Positions 9,131-17,043 of a stretch of 44,461 nt of DNA are shown one piece after another. The notes under the pieces were generated by a model. The model was not told the DNA's origin, ran no database searches, and saw only the letters and a list, made by a program, of their open reading frames with translations. How positions within the stretch are numbered: the stretch's first letter is position 1; every line of letters begins with the position of its first letter. The translations under genes were made by a program, and so were the position numbers. Source of the DNA: Bryobacterales bacterium (GTDB lineage: Bacteria > Acidobacteriota > Terriglobia > Bryobacterales > UBA6623); the NCBI GenBank assembly GCA_028819235.1, contig JAPPMC010000313.1:1-44461 (forward strand). Direction: 5' to 3'.

Positions 9131-9488
9131 TGTGCGTCTTCGCATTAAACCACTTAGCTGTGAATTCCGTTGCAGTATGTTCGTTGAAGCGCTTGCAGGA
9201 GAATATATTGACATAGACGCACTCTAGTAGATCGAGCGTATGGATTACGATAGTGCTCGTCAAGATAAAGCAGACCGCCGAGGTACCCACAGTGTGAGGC
9301 AGAGTCTGACGATCTTCCAAAGGTACACCAATGTCGTCCCAAAAATGGACATCGCACTTTTCCATCTGGATGATTTCACAAATCTCCGTAAAATAAGAGT
9401 TAATGTGAGCGCGGGTGAAGGTTGAAGAATCGCAACCATGAAGATCAAGTACGAGTTCAATGCCGTAAGAACGGTTTTCACTGTTCAT
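9081..9488 (-). CDS. Diverged S-adenosylmethionine decarboxylase (SpeD)-like protein
   Basis: A 135-residue protein resembling bacterial AdoMet decarboxylase proenzymes, which self-cleave at a serine to create a pyruvoyl cofactor. It shows the N-terminal strand ELVLDLHGCD and the core LTSTIVIHT followed by VNIFSCKRF. Aligned with the Thermotoga enzyme (S63, H68, C83), the cleavage Ser, processing His and catalytic Cys are all present at identical spacing (S78, H83, C98). The otherwise conserved Glu and His flanking the Ser are both Thr here. That change suggests altered substrate or function; some SpeD homologues are reported as ornithine or arginine decarboxylases. The ATG at 9488 was chosen over one 15 codons upstream because GGAG and GGTGG sites precede it. 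There is no spermidine synthase nearby. The gene follows the membrane protein gene by ~54 bp and overlaps the DUF3326 gene. Confidence 0.75.
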   Translation of the reverse strand: MNSENRSYGIELVLDLHGCDSSTFTRAHINSYFTEICEIIQMEKCDVHFWDDIGVPLEDRQTLPHTVGTSAVCFILTSTIVIHTLDLLECVYVNIFSCKRFNEHTATEFTAKWFNAKTHNATLVERTLATGDGGI

Positions 9489-9542
9489 TTGTCCACCGAT
9501 CTCCACTGACTGACGTAACGGAAGCCACATCATACGAATCTG

Positions 9543-10847
9543 CTATCCGTGCTGGTCTACAAAGGTCTGTGCGTGGTGGAAAACTCTGTCCATTCCAAGA
9601 CCCGCGAGAAGAGACCAGATGATGGCGAGAAATGGCTTGGAATCCTCGGGATCGCCCGGAACTAAAGATCCGTTTCCTAACAGACCACTAGCTATTGCTG
9701 CATAGGCCAACAGGCCAGCAACAAAACCGAGCGGAACTCCCAATTGGATACGTCGCAACTCGTGGTCTCCTTGATTGTTTCCAACCTCAACTTCATCTGC
9801 TCTCCTAAGTTGGATTAGGACGTTTGTGATCGCACCTGCGACTCCCAAGAAGCCCCACTCAAGCAGGTCTAGTTCCGGCAAGGGTGCGCCTTCTGTATTA
9901 GGTACTGCCAGCAAGAAGGGGTAAACGCCCAAGAGTATGAACACGATGACAGCTACGGAGCCGGCGATGCGGATTGACGAGACAATCGTAGATCCCTCAC
10001 ACCAATTGGCCTTATAATCTGCGACGTGTTCGTAAGCAGACTTGATGCTCGCTCGTAGCAACCTCTTATGGTCCTCAAGTGACAACTGAGTGTCATCTAC
10101 GGAAAAGTGTTGCCCTGTTTCTTTGTCCTGTGCAGTTCCCTGCCCTGCAATCTCAGCTGTCTCTGTCGTACGGAAGTGGGATTCAGCTTCGGAACTAAGA
10201 CGGCGGCGACGATCTTTCAGTATCTTCTCAATTTCCAGAACTTTACCGTCGATTTTAGTCTTCCAGCGATGGTACACCTCAGTGTCGTAGGAGAATGCTG
10301 GACCTTCAGCAAATTCTCTGAGTTCCTCCAGGACTGAATCAGACCGTGCAATGAGTTCGGGAGTTGGCAATACATCAATCAGGAGTTGTTTTAGAGTGAG
10401 GATCTGATATTCAGTCCAAGTATCGGGCCCTAAGGAATTGAGACGTTCGATTTCACCTCTAAGCGAGTCAAGCCTCTCTTGATAATCTGAAGGATCGTTT
10501 TTATAGGGTCTCTTCATTAATTCGTTTGCTTCGTTCATCAGCGATTGAATCTCGCTTCGATCCTCCAACCTCCTAGAGTGTACCCGGCGTTGATGATGAA
10601 TCTTAAGATATGCGACAGTTAGTGCCAGCGGAATAATCAATGAAACGGCACAGAAGCAGTGAATAGCGATCGAAGCGAGGGTATCCGGCCAAGCATCAAG
10701 ACAGGTATATAGGAGTACAACGACGGAAATCGCCAAGAAACATATCGCAATACAAGTGAAGTACTTGCCGAACAGGGATAGTGGAGGTGTCCCATAGCGA
10801 ACACGTGCGATGGCGGAAGACTCACCAGCCGACCGATCGTTAACCAT
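9543..10847 (-). CDS. Membrane protein of unknown function with a coiled-coil middle domain
   Basis: A 434-residue protein with no family I recognise. Two hydrophobic segments near the N-terminus (about 29-50 and 58-82) are followed by a ~200-residue charged, helical and probably coiled-coil cytoplasmic part (about 85-285). A C-terminal block then has three to four membrane segments (about 292-315, 328-346, 368-392, 405-420). The sequence ends with a short charged tail. It is the first gene of the minus-strand cassette with the SpeD-like and DUF3326 genes, so the three are probably made together. Large coiled-coil membrane proteins in accessory islands are sometimes membrane-acting effectors of phage defence; here that is inference from context only. 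A 7-bp-stem hairpin lies directly upstream of the ATG (10854-10875). Confidence 0.7.
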   Translation of the reverse strand: MVNDRSAGESSAIARVRYGTPPLSLFGKYFTCIAICFLAISVVVLLYTCLDAWPDTLASIAIHCFCAVSLIIPLALTVAYLKIHHQRRVHSRRLEDRSEIQSLMNEANELMKRPYKNDPSDYQERLDSLRGEIERLNSLGPDTWTEYQILTLKQLLIDVLPTPELIARSDSVLEELREFAEGPAFSYDTEVYHRWKTKIDGKVLEIEKILKDRRRRLSSEAESHFRTTETAEIAGQGTAQDKETGQHFSVDDTQLSLEDHKRLLRASIKSAYEHVADYKANWCEGSTIVSSIRIAGSVAVIVFILLGVYPFLLAVPNTEGAPLPELDLLEWGFLGVAGAITNVLIQLRRADEVEVGNNQGDHELRRIQLGVPLGFVAGLLAYAAIASGLLGNGSLVPGDPEDSKPFLAIIWSLLAGLGMDRVFHHAQTFVDQHG

Positions 10848-10853
10848 GATTCT

Positions 10854-10875
10854 CGCCCATCTTGGAATATGGGCG
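10854..10875 (-). promoter_or_regulatory. Inverted repeat immediately upstream of the three-gene cassette
   Basis: CGCCCAT (10854-10860) and ATGGGCG (10869-10875) are exact reverse complements with an 8-bp spacer. The 3' arm of the minus-strand hairpin contains the GGGCGAG purine stretch that is the only Shine-Dalgarno-like sequence before the ATG at 10847. It could be an operator or could mask the ribosome site. A 7-bp stem may also arise by chance. Confidence 0.35.
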
Positions 10876-11630
10876 TGGGCCTAGCATCTGGAAAGAGAGC
10901 CAGTGGGGGACTTGGTTGAGCAGCCGTGAGACCAAGATGCGAGGTCGCGGCGGGACGGATGACCTCGCACCAGTGAAGGCGGACGCACTGCGAGCATCAC
11001 GCATTCTTGGAAACTGGTGACTGGCGCTAGAGGTGTAGAGAGAAAGTGGGACGCTTGAAGTCTTGGGAAGTGGAAGTGCGGTGGCGGCATTTGCTTCCAC
11101 TGGGGTCAACGACGCGGAGTTGGCAGCAACTTCGAACTTCTGGTACGTGCTACAAGACACGAATTGGCGAGTGCTGGATCGTCTCTTCGTGAACCCGTCC
11201 AATTGCCCAAGACATAGTTGCGACCGTTCGCCCCGGGTAATGAGCAATGGCTGAGACAGGTGTCCGAGACCGGGAACTGATCGTACCATACGATCACATA
11301 CGGTTGTGTGTCGTTCTAGCGGTGAATCGGAGATCAGAACAAACGGAGCGTGTGGAGTGGCCTTACTGTGCAGCCGACTCCGCATGCTGAAACACTCGAC
11401 GCGCGAATGGTTGCAGACTGCATTGTGCCAAGACACCCTGGCCGTCCCGAGTTGGCACTGCACCCGTGGAAACGGGAACGCCAGGACAAGGCAATCGGGA
11501 ACCTGCGTGCGGCTGCCGCGTGCAAGGGGCTGGTGCAACTCCACTGGCACCCGGAAAGGTACCAGCACGCGAGTGCCGGCCGGCTCAGGGCTACCCAACA
11601 TGTGTTGGCGCGGGAGCGCCCCTCGGCATC
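10876..11630. other. Stretch without a recognisable gene between the cassette and the hisG 3' end
   Basis: A minus-strand open frame of ~250 codons spans most of this gap (to 11601) but shows no family motif and no ribosome site, and its composition is that of a random frame. A 14-bp palindrome (CCAACA-TG-TGTTGG, 11595-11608) lies ~25 bp beyond the hisG stop. In an integrative element this is where an integrase would be expected; none is recognisable. Confidence 0.4.
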
Positions 11631-12407
11631 TCAGATATGCCCGAATGCTGGCTGTTCGTCGAACGGAGTTGGGGCGGCGGCTGCAAGCTTCTCTCGCACG
11701 CGATGGATCGCCTCCCGCTTGTCGCGGTTGCGGAGTGCCCTGCGGTTCGCCAGCAGGTGTGCTGTGGACCCCTCCAACACCTTGTGGACAATCTTGAGGC
11801 CGTTGGCGCGCAATGTACTGCCCGTCTCGGTGTTGTCGACGATGGCTTCACCGTCCTCGGGCGGTTTGGACTCCGTCGCGCCGAACGAGTGAAAGATCGC
11901 CACTGGCGAAGCCCCGCTGCGGGCCACTCCCAAACGGGTGTAGGGGCTGTATAGCGAGGGCTCCAGATCCGTGTACTGCCGGATGAGCATCTCGGTCAGG
12001 TTTAGGTACTCCGTCCAGATGCGCAGCGGCTGCGTTCCGGTCGAATCAACGAACTTCGCAAAGAGGTCCTCCGCGGAGCGAACCTCCTGCCACTTGTCCG
12101 AGACGCACAGCACAATGTCCACCCGGCCGAACCCTAGGTCAACCAAATCCTCGACATTGGCGGAGGCCTCGCTCTCGAAGTACCAGTCGATCCCGGAAAT
12201 CCCGAGGTCGAAGTACCCGGCCTGCAGCATGTAGGGGATCTCTTGGGGCCGCATCATCTTGGTCTGCACCCCTTCGATCCCCAGTTCCGGCCGATACCCG
12301 CGCGTACCGTCGGCATACCCCTTGGGATCAATGCCGGCGCGCTCAAGGAACGCCCGCGTCTTCTTCTCAAGACTGCCCTTCGGGAGGGCGAAGCGAATGC
12401 TGCTCAT
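11631..12407 (-). CDS. hisG: ATP phosphoribosyltransferase catalytic subunit HisG
   Basis: Catalyses the first step of histidine synthesis, joining ATP and PRPP to give phosphoribosyl-ATP. The 258-residue protein begins with RFALPKGSLEKKT, the usual N-terminal strand and turn. It carries FDLGISGIDWY in the first lobe and the PRPP-binding loop DNTETGSTLRANGL near residues 190-205. It lacks a full ACT-like C-terminal regulatory domain, as expected for the form that works with HisZ, although it is somewhat longer than most short HisG proteins. The ATG overlaps the hisZ stop by 4 bp (ATGA), so the two are coupled. No other his genes lie in the window. The last ~28 codons are duplicated as a degenerate copy at 741-826. 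Confidence 0.93.
   Translation of the reverse strand: MSSIRFALPKGSLEKKTRAFLERAGIDPKGYADGTRGYRPELGIEGVQTKMMRPQEIPYMLQAGYFDLGISGIDWYFESEASANVEDLVDLGFGRVDIVLCVSDKWQEVRSAEDLFAKFVDSTGTQPLRIWTEYLNLTEMLIRQYTDLEPSLYSPYTRLGVARSGASPVAIFHSFGATESKPPEDGEAIVDNTETGSTLRANGLKIVHKVLEGSTAHLLANRRALRNRDKREAIHRVREKLAAAAPTPFDEQPAFGHI
11637..11721 (-). repeat. Direct-repeat copy at the hisG 3' end (partner of 741-826)
   Basis: This is the intact-gene copy of the repeat whose degenerate partner is at 741-826, in the same orientation. The longest identical runs include the segments encoding the F-D-E (TCGTCGAACGG on the plus strand) and the A-I-H-R region (GATGGATCGC). Confidence 0.65.
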
Positions 12408-13816
12408 GGGATCACCCTTGAGGGCTGGACCGTTCCTCCGGCCTGCCGCAGGGTCTCGAAGACTGCTCCCGTCGTCGCTTCCATTAGGGCTCCGCCGGGT
12501 GCCCGCACCGCTGATCCGTCGACCGTCCAGACCGGTGCCCCGGGAGCGCCCACGAGCACTCCCCTGTCCCGCAGCGCTTCCGAGAGCCGGATCGCCGAAG
12601 CTTCGTCGGACCCGGTTGCGCCCACCATTCTGATGCCGCTAGCGGCGGCGGCCCCGGAATCCCCATACCCGAGGTCCCTTAGTGAGTCGAGCCGGACTGC
12701 GCAGCCGGTCGCTGGCGTCGGCGGTCCGCCGAACAGCTCGACGAGACCGTCGTAGCGCCCTCCGCCGCATAGCTTGGCGGACCCGCTCGCGATCTCGAAG
12801 ACTGGGCCCGTGTAGAAGTTGAGTCCGCGGCCGATTCCGAGCGTGATCTTCACGCTCTCGATCCCGTAGTGCCCTAGCAGCGCGCAGAGCGTCAGGAGCT
12901 CGGCCACCGCGCCCAATGCCGGCGTCCCCGCCAGCACTTCGCTGGCCTGGCGGTCCACTTCGCCGGGCGCACCTTGGATGGCACTTGTCTCGAGCAGCTG
13001 GTCGGCCGTCTCGTCCGGCATGTATCCCTCAGCCGTCCACAGGTAGCGGTACGTGTCGGCCGCCTCGGCCGCCAGGACCTCGGCGACCGCGCGCCCTTCG
13101 GAGAGCGGCCGATCGGCGATTGCGTGCCTGCCCGCGTAGCCGCACTGCATTTGGACGGTAGCGAGATCGCGCCTGTCGGCGCGCAACTGCTCTTCCAGCA
13201 GGACGTCCCGCCCGGCGATTGCGTCAGCGCAGCGCTCCCGAATGGCCGCCAGTCGGTCCAGGTGGCCGATTACCGCGGCTGTGTCGTCCGCCCCAAGGTC
13301 GCCGGGCAGCAGCGACCCGAAGACTCCCGCCGTGCCAACCTTAACGGACAGGTCGCTTGCCCCTGCCGATGTGAGGAAACGGTGGCCCGCTGCGATCACC
13401 TCCGCATCCGCCCTCAGGTGCGCGTCGCCGAGGACCTCAATTCCGGCTTGGGTGAACTCGCGCCGCCCTCCCGAGTGCGGGCGACAGTATCGAAAACACG
13501 GCGCCACGTAATAGAGCCTGTGAGGCCCCGGGAACCGATCCAAGGCCCCCGAGGCTACCATGCGGCACACCGGGGCCGTCATTTCCGGCCGCAGCGCGTA
13601 CTCCTCGTGGTCGCAATGGAACGTCAGGAGCGAGTTCTTGATCTCCCGGCCTGACCGCGCGCCGAACAGGTCGGCGCGTTCGAACATCGGCGTGGCGACT
13701 TCCGAGAACCCGTAGGCCTGTGCAGCCGAGGCGAAGGCAGCCTCAAGGCGGCGCCGCGCGGCCATCTCCCCGGGCGGGCTGTCCCTAGTGGCCGGCGGAG
13801 GAACGTGCTCTAGCAT
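12404..13816 (-). CDS. hisZ: ATP phosphoribosyltransferase regulatory subunit HisZ (HisRS-like)
   Basis: A 470-residue class II aminoacyl-tRNA-synthetase-like protein. LRPEMTAPVCR (75-85), motif 2 FRYCRPHSGGRREFTQ (108-123), a GIGRGLNFYTGPVFE segment and motif 3 GGGRYDGL are all visible. HisZ has lost tRNA charging and forms a hetero-octamer with short HisG, needed for activity and histidine feedback. The 4-bp overlap with hisG supports HisZ over a true histidyl-tRNA synthetase. Oddly, HisZ proteins usually end after the catalytic domain, whereas this one continues with ~80 residues that resemble a worn anticodon-binding domain. A bifunctional or recently derived HisS therefore cannot be excluded. 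The gene is divergent from the ferredoxin oxidoreductase operon. Confidence 0.82.
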   Translation of the reverse strand: MLEHVPPPATRDSPPGEMAARRRLEAAFASAAQAYGFSEVATPMFERADLFGARSGREIKNSLLTFHCDHEEYALRPEMTAPVCRMVASGALDRFPGPHRLYYVAPCFRYCRPHSGGRREFTQAGIEVLGDAHLRADAEVIAAGHRFLTSAGASDLSVKVGTAGVFGSLLPGDLGADDTAAVIGHLDRLAAIRERCADAIAGRDVLLEEQLRADRRDLATVQMQCGYAGRHAIADRPLSEGRAVAEVLAAEAADTYRYLWTAEGYMPDETADQLLETSAIQGAPGEVDRQASEVLAGTPALGAVAELLTLCALLGHYGIESVKITLGIGRGLNFYTGPVFEIASGSAKLCGGGRYDGLVELFGGPPTPATGCAVRLDSLRDLGYGDSGAAAASGIRMVGATGSDEASAIRLSEALRDRGVLVGAPGAPVWTVDGSAVRAPGGALMEATTGAVFETLRQAGGTVQPSRVIP

Positions 13817-14134
13817 GGCGGGAAGGCGCCGCGCGTTCGGGCGCGTCGGCCTGCTGTGGGCGGGGCGGGCACCGCCCTAACCCCCAATTCTAGCGAGCGC
13901 CGGCACCCGAGCCGAGGCGCCTCGTCGGACTTCTCGCTCAGCACAGATTCGAGGGGCGCAGGCCACCCCGGGGGCTGGCCAGAGCGCCGAAGCGCGCCGG
14001 TAGTCGCACGTGATTTGCTAACATTGAAGCGGAACTGTCCGCCGGTCCGGCGCGACTGACTGGGGGTCTTGTACTGCGGCCCTGCCAACGTGCTCGGCCC
14101 TTCAGCCTGCAATCGTCCCCACTTGGTCTGAACC
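13817..14134. other. Divergent intergenic region between hisZ and the oxidoreductase operon
   Basis: This 318-bp gap must hold promoters for both directions, but no hexamer pair good enough to report was found. No leader-peptide run of His codons or T-box-like structure was seen. Confidence 0.4.
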
Positions 14135-15976
14135 ATGCAAGCCGTCAGCCCGTCTCCCGCAGGGGAGACTGCATACCAAGCCCGCTCGGAAGTCGTCAAC
14201 GATTTCAGCATCCAGGTCGCAACGGTCAACGGCTCGGGAAGCCAGTCCTCCAACCTGGTCCTGCTGCGGGCCCTGTTTCACATGGGCGTTCCGGTCTCGG
14301 GCAAGAACCTGTTCCCGTCAAACATAGCCGGCCTGCCGACTTGGTACACCATCCGGGCAAACAAGGCCGGGTTCACCGGGCGCAAGAAGGAAATCGACCT
14401 GCTGGTCGCGATGAACCCGGAGACGGCGCTCAGGGACGTGCAGGGCTTGGAGCCCGGTCGGACGGTGGTCTACGACGAGCCCTTGGCGCTCGATTCCGTG
14501 CGCGACGACCTGTGCTACTACCCCGTCCCGTTCGATCGGCTCACGGTCCCCGTCTGTCCCGTGCCCAGATTGCGAAAGCTCGTTCGCAACATGGTCTACG
14601 ACGGTGTATTGGCGTGGCTGCTGGGGATCGACATGGAGGAGATCCGCGGCGCGATCAACAAGCAGTTCTCGACCAAGCCGAAGGCCGCCGCGATCAACTG
14701 GGACGCCGCGGTCGCAGGCTTCGAGTGGTCCGCCCGCAACCTTGTCAAGCGCGACCCTTACCGCCTTGAGCGCATGGATGCGAACCGTGGCAAGATCATC
14801 GTCGAGGGCAACGCAGCGGCGGCGCTGGGAGCCGTCTTCGGAGGCGTTTCGGTGATCACGTGGTATCCGATCACGCCCTCGTCGTCGCTGGCTGAGGCTG
14901 CTCAGGGATACCTAAAGCGATTCCGTACAGACCAGAACACGGGGAAGGCGACCTTCGCAATCGTCCAGGCGGAGGACGAGCTTGCCTCGATCGGAATGGC
15001 CGTTGGAGCGGGCTGGGCCGGGGCTCGGGCGATGACCACCACGGCCGGGCCGGGCATCTCGCTGATGTCCGAGTTTGTAGGGTTGGCGCACTTCGCCGAG
15101 ATTCCGATGGTCCTGATCGATGTGCAGCGCATGGGGCCGTCCACTGGTCTGCCGACCCGCACGTCCCAAGGCGACCTCATCTCGGCCGCTGACCTCTCGC
15201 ACGGCGACACCATTCACCCATTGTTGATCCCCTCCACCCCGGAGGAGTGCTTCGACTTCAGTGCCCGCGCCTTCGACGTGGCCGAGAGGCTGCAGACTCC
15301 GGTGTTCGTGATGCTGGACCTGGACCTCGGCATGAACTACTGGGTTGCCGACAAGTTCGAGTACCCCGACTGGCCCATGGACCGCGGCAAGCTGCTCAGC
15401 GAGGCGGACATCGAGCGCCTGAGGGGCGATTGGGGCCGCTACCGCGACATCGACGGCGACGGAATCACCTACCGGACCGTACCGGGCAACCGCCACCCGC
15501 AGGCGGCATACTTCGCCCGCGGCACCGGGCACGACGAGGACGCCAACTACAGCGAGCGGGAGGACGACTGGATCCGCAACCTGAGCCGAATCAAGCGCAA
15601 ACTGGTGGGTGCCCGAGACTGGCTGCCGGAACCGGTCATCGACGATCGTCCCGGAGCCAGCGTCGGTGTGCTGGCGGCCGGCACAAGCCACGAGCCCGTT
15701 CGCGAGTCCCGCACCCAGCTGCGCGATGAGTACGGCTTCGAGACGGCCTACTGTCGCGTCCGCGGATGGCCGTTCAGCGAAGCCGTCGAGAGGTTCATCG
15801 CCAGCCATGACCGGGTCTATGTGGTTGACCAGAACAGGGACGGCCAGCTGCGCCGGCTGCTGCGACGCCAGTTCCCGGAGGACTACAGCCACCTGCGCAG
15901 CGTCTGCTACTTCGGAGGGCTTCCTCTGGACGCGCGCACGATCACCGACGCAATCGTCGAGAAGGAGCAGCTGTGA
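14135..15976 (+). CDS. 2-oxoacid:ferredoxin oxidoreductase, fused gamma-alpha subunit (KorA type)
   Basis: A 613-residue protein with a gamma domain at the N-terminus (VATVNGSGSQSSNL near 28-41, through ~residue 200) fused to the pyrimidine-binding alpha domain. The alpha domain carries VITWYPITPSSSLAEA, AEDELASIGMAVGAGWAGAR and the TTAGPGISLMSEF segment. With the beta subunit encoded next, it oxidatively decarboxylates a 2-oxoacid (2-oxoglutarate is most likely, pyruvate or branched acids possible) to the acyl-CoA, reducing ferredoxin. The gene overlaps the beta gene by 4 bp. No ferredoxin or delta subunit gene is adjacent, as is usual for the two-subunit Kor/Oor group. Substrate cannot be decided from sequence alone. 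Confidence 0.88.
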   Translation: MQAVSPSPAGETAYQARSEVVNDFSIQVATVNGSGSQSSNLVLLRALFHMGVPVSGKNLFPSNIAGLPTWYTIRANKAGFTGRKKEIDLLVAMNPETALRDVQGLEPGRTVVYDEPLALDSVRDDLCYYPVPFDRLTVPVCPVPRLRKLVRNMVYDGVLAWLLGIDMEEIRGAINKQFSTKPKAAAINWDAAVAGFEWSARNLVKRDPYRLERMDANRGKIIVEGNAAAALGAVFGGVSVITWYPITPSSSLAEAAQGYLKRFRTDQNTGKATFAIVQAEDELASIGMAVGAGWAGARAMTTTAGPGISLMSEFVGLAHFAEIPMVLIDVQRMGPSTGLPTRTSQGDLISAADLSHGDTIHPLLIPSTPEECFDFSARAFDVAERLQTPVFVMLDLDLGMNYWVADKFEYPDWPMDRGKLLSEADIERLRGDWGRYRDIDGDGITYRTVPGNRHPQAAYFARGTGHDEDANYSEREDDWIRNLSRIKRKLVGARDWLPEPVIDDRPGASVGVLAAGTSHEPVRESRTQLRDEYGFETAYCRVRGWPFSEAVERFIASHDRVYVVDQNRDGQLRRLLRRQFPEDYSHLRSVCYFGGLPLDARTITDAIVEKEQL

Positions 15977-17031
15977 GGACTGCCACCGTTAGGCGCGCCC
16001 GCAAGAAGCCGGCGCCGAACCGCATCGGCCTCACTGTCGACCCCTATCGCGGGCTCAAGACGACGCTTTGTGCAGGGTGCGGCCACAATTCCATCTCCGA
16101 GCGCATTATCGAGTGCTTCTTCGAGATGGGCATCGACCCCACGCAGGTCATCAAGCTTTCGGGCATCGGCTGCTCGTCCAAGTCGCCGGCCTACTTCTTG
16201 GGCATGTCCCACGGGTTCAACAGCGTCCACGGGAGAATGCCGGCGGTGGCCACCGGCGCCATGCTGGCCAACAAGGGGCTGCTGGCCCTCGGCGTTTCGG
16301 GGGACGGCGACACCGCCTCCATTGGGCTGGGCCAGTTCGTGCACATGATGCGGCGCAACGTCCCGATCGTCTACATCATTGAGGACAACGGCTGCTATGG
16401 CCTCACCAAGGGCCAGTTCTCGGCCACCGCCACTCTGGGCTCGAAGGCCAAGTCCGGAATCGCCAACGAGCTGCCGCCGATCGACACCTGCGGTCTCGCG
16501 GTGCAGCTAGGGGCCACATACGTGGCTCGCTCCTTCTCCGGGGACAAGAAGCAGCTGCAGGCGATCATCAAGGCGGCGCTGGCACACCGGGGTACTGCTG
16601 TGGTCGACGTGATTTCGCCCTGCGTGACTTTCAACGACCACGTCGGCTCTACGAAGAGCTACAAGTACGTTCGGGAGCACAACGTTCCGCTGCAGTCGAT
16701 CGGGTTCGTCCCGCACTTTGAAGAGATCCATCTCCAGGGCGAGGTGGCCCCGGGGGCCGAGTACGAGGTGGAGCTGCACGACGGCTCTACGCTGCGGCTC
16801 AAGAAGCTCGAGGCGGACTACGATCCCACGAGCCGGATCGGGGCGCTGGACCGCATCCACTTGGCCAACAAGGAGGGCCAGGTGCTCACGGGAGTGCTCT
16901 ACGTCAACACCCAGGAGCCGAGCTTCACCGAGTTGCTGAACCTGGACGACACCCCACTGGCGCAGATCGGTCAGGATCGGCTGCGCCCGCCCAAGAGTGC
17001 GCTGGACGAAGTGATGGCCGACCTAGCGTAG
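15973..17031 (+). CDS. 2-oxoacid:ferredoxin oxidoreductase, beta subunit (KorB type)
   Basis: A 352-residue thiamine-pyrophosphate-binding subunit starting at a GTG that overlaps the alpha stop (GTGA). The CAGCGHNS segment near the N-terminus and the SGIGCSSKSP loop are family signatures. The TPP/Mg motif runs GDGDTASIG to the IEDNGCYGLTKGQ segment. The C-terminal ~100 residues form the usual beta-subunit tail. Together with the preceding subunit it forms a ferredoxin-reducing 2-oxoacid dehydrogenase in the cytoplasm. The gene converges with the glycosyltransferase gene, with only a 12-bp gap and no visible intrinsic terminator. Confidence 0.9.
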   Translation: MRTATVRRARKKPAPNRIGLTVDPYRGLKTTLCAGCGHNSISERIIECFFEMGIDPTQVIKLSGIGCSSKSPAYFLGMSHGFNSVHGRMPAVATGAMLANKGLLALGVSGDGDTASIGLGQFVHMMRRNVPIVYIIEDNGCYGLTKGQFSATATLGSKAKSGIANELPPIDTCGLAVQLGATYVARSFSGDKKQLQAIIKAALAHRGTAVVDVISPCVTFNDHVGSTKSYKYVREHNVPLQSIGFVPHFEEIHLQGEVAPGAEYEVELHDGSTLRLKKLEADYDPTSRIGALDRIHLANKEGQVLTGVLYVNTQEPSFTELLNLDDTPLAQIGQDRLRPPKSALDEVMADLA

Positions 17032-17043
17032 GCCGGGCCCCAG

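Noticed and set aside
10840..11601. 253-codon minus-strand open frame between hisG and the membrane protein gene
   Set aside because: It is long enough to consider, but has no recognisable domain, ribosome site or coding-like composition, and it overlaps the start of the membrane protein gene.
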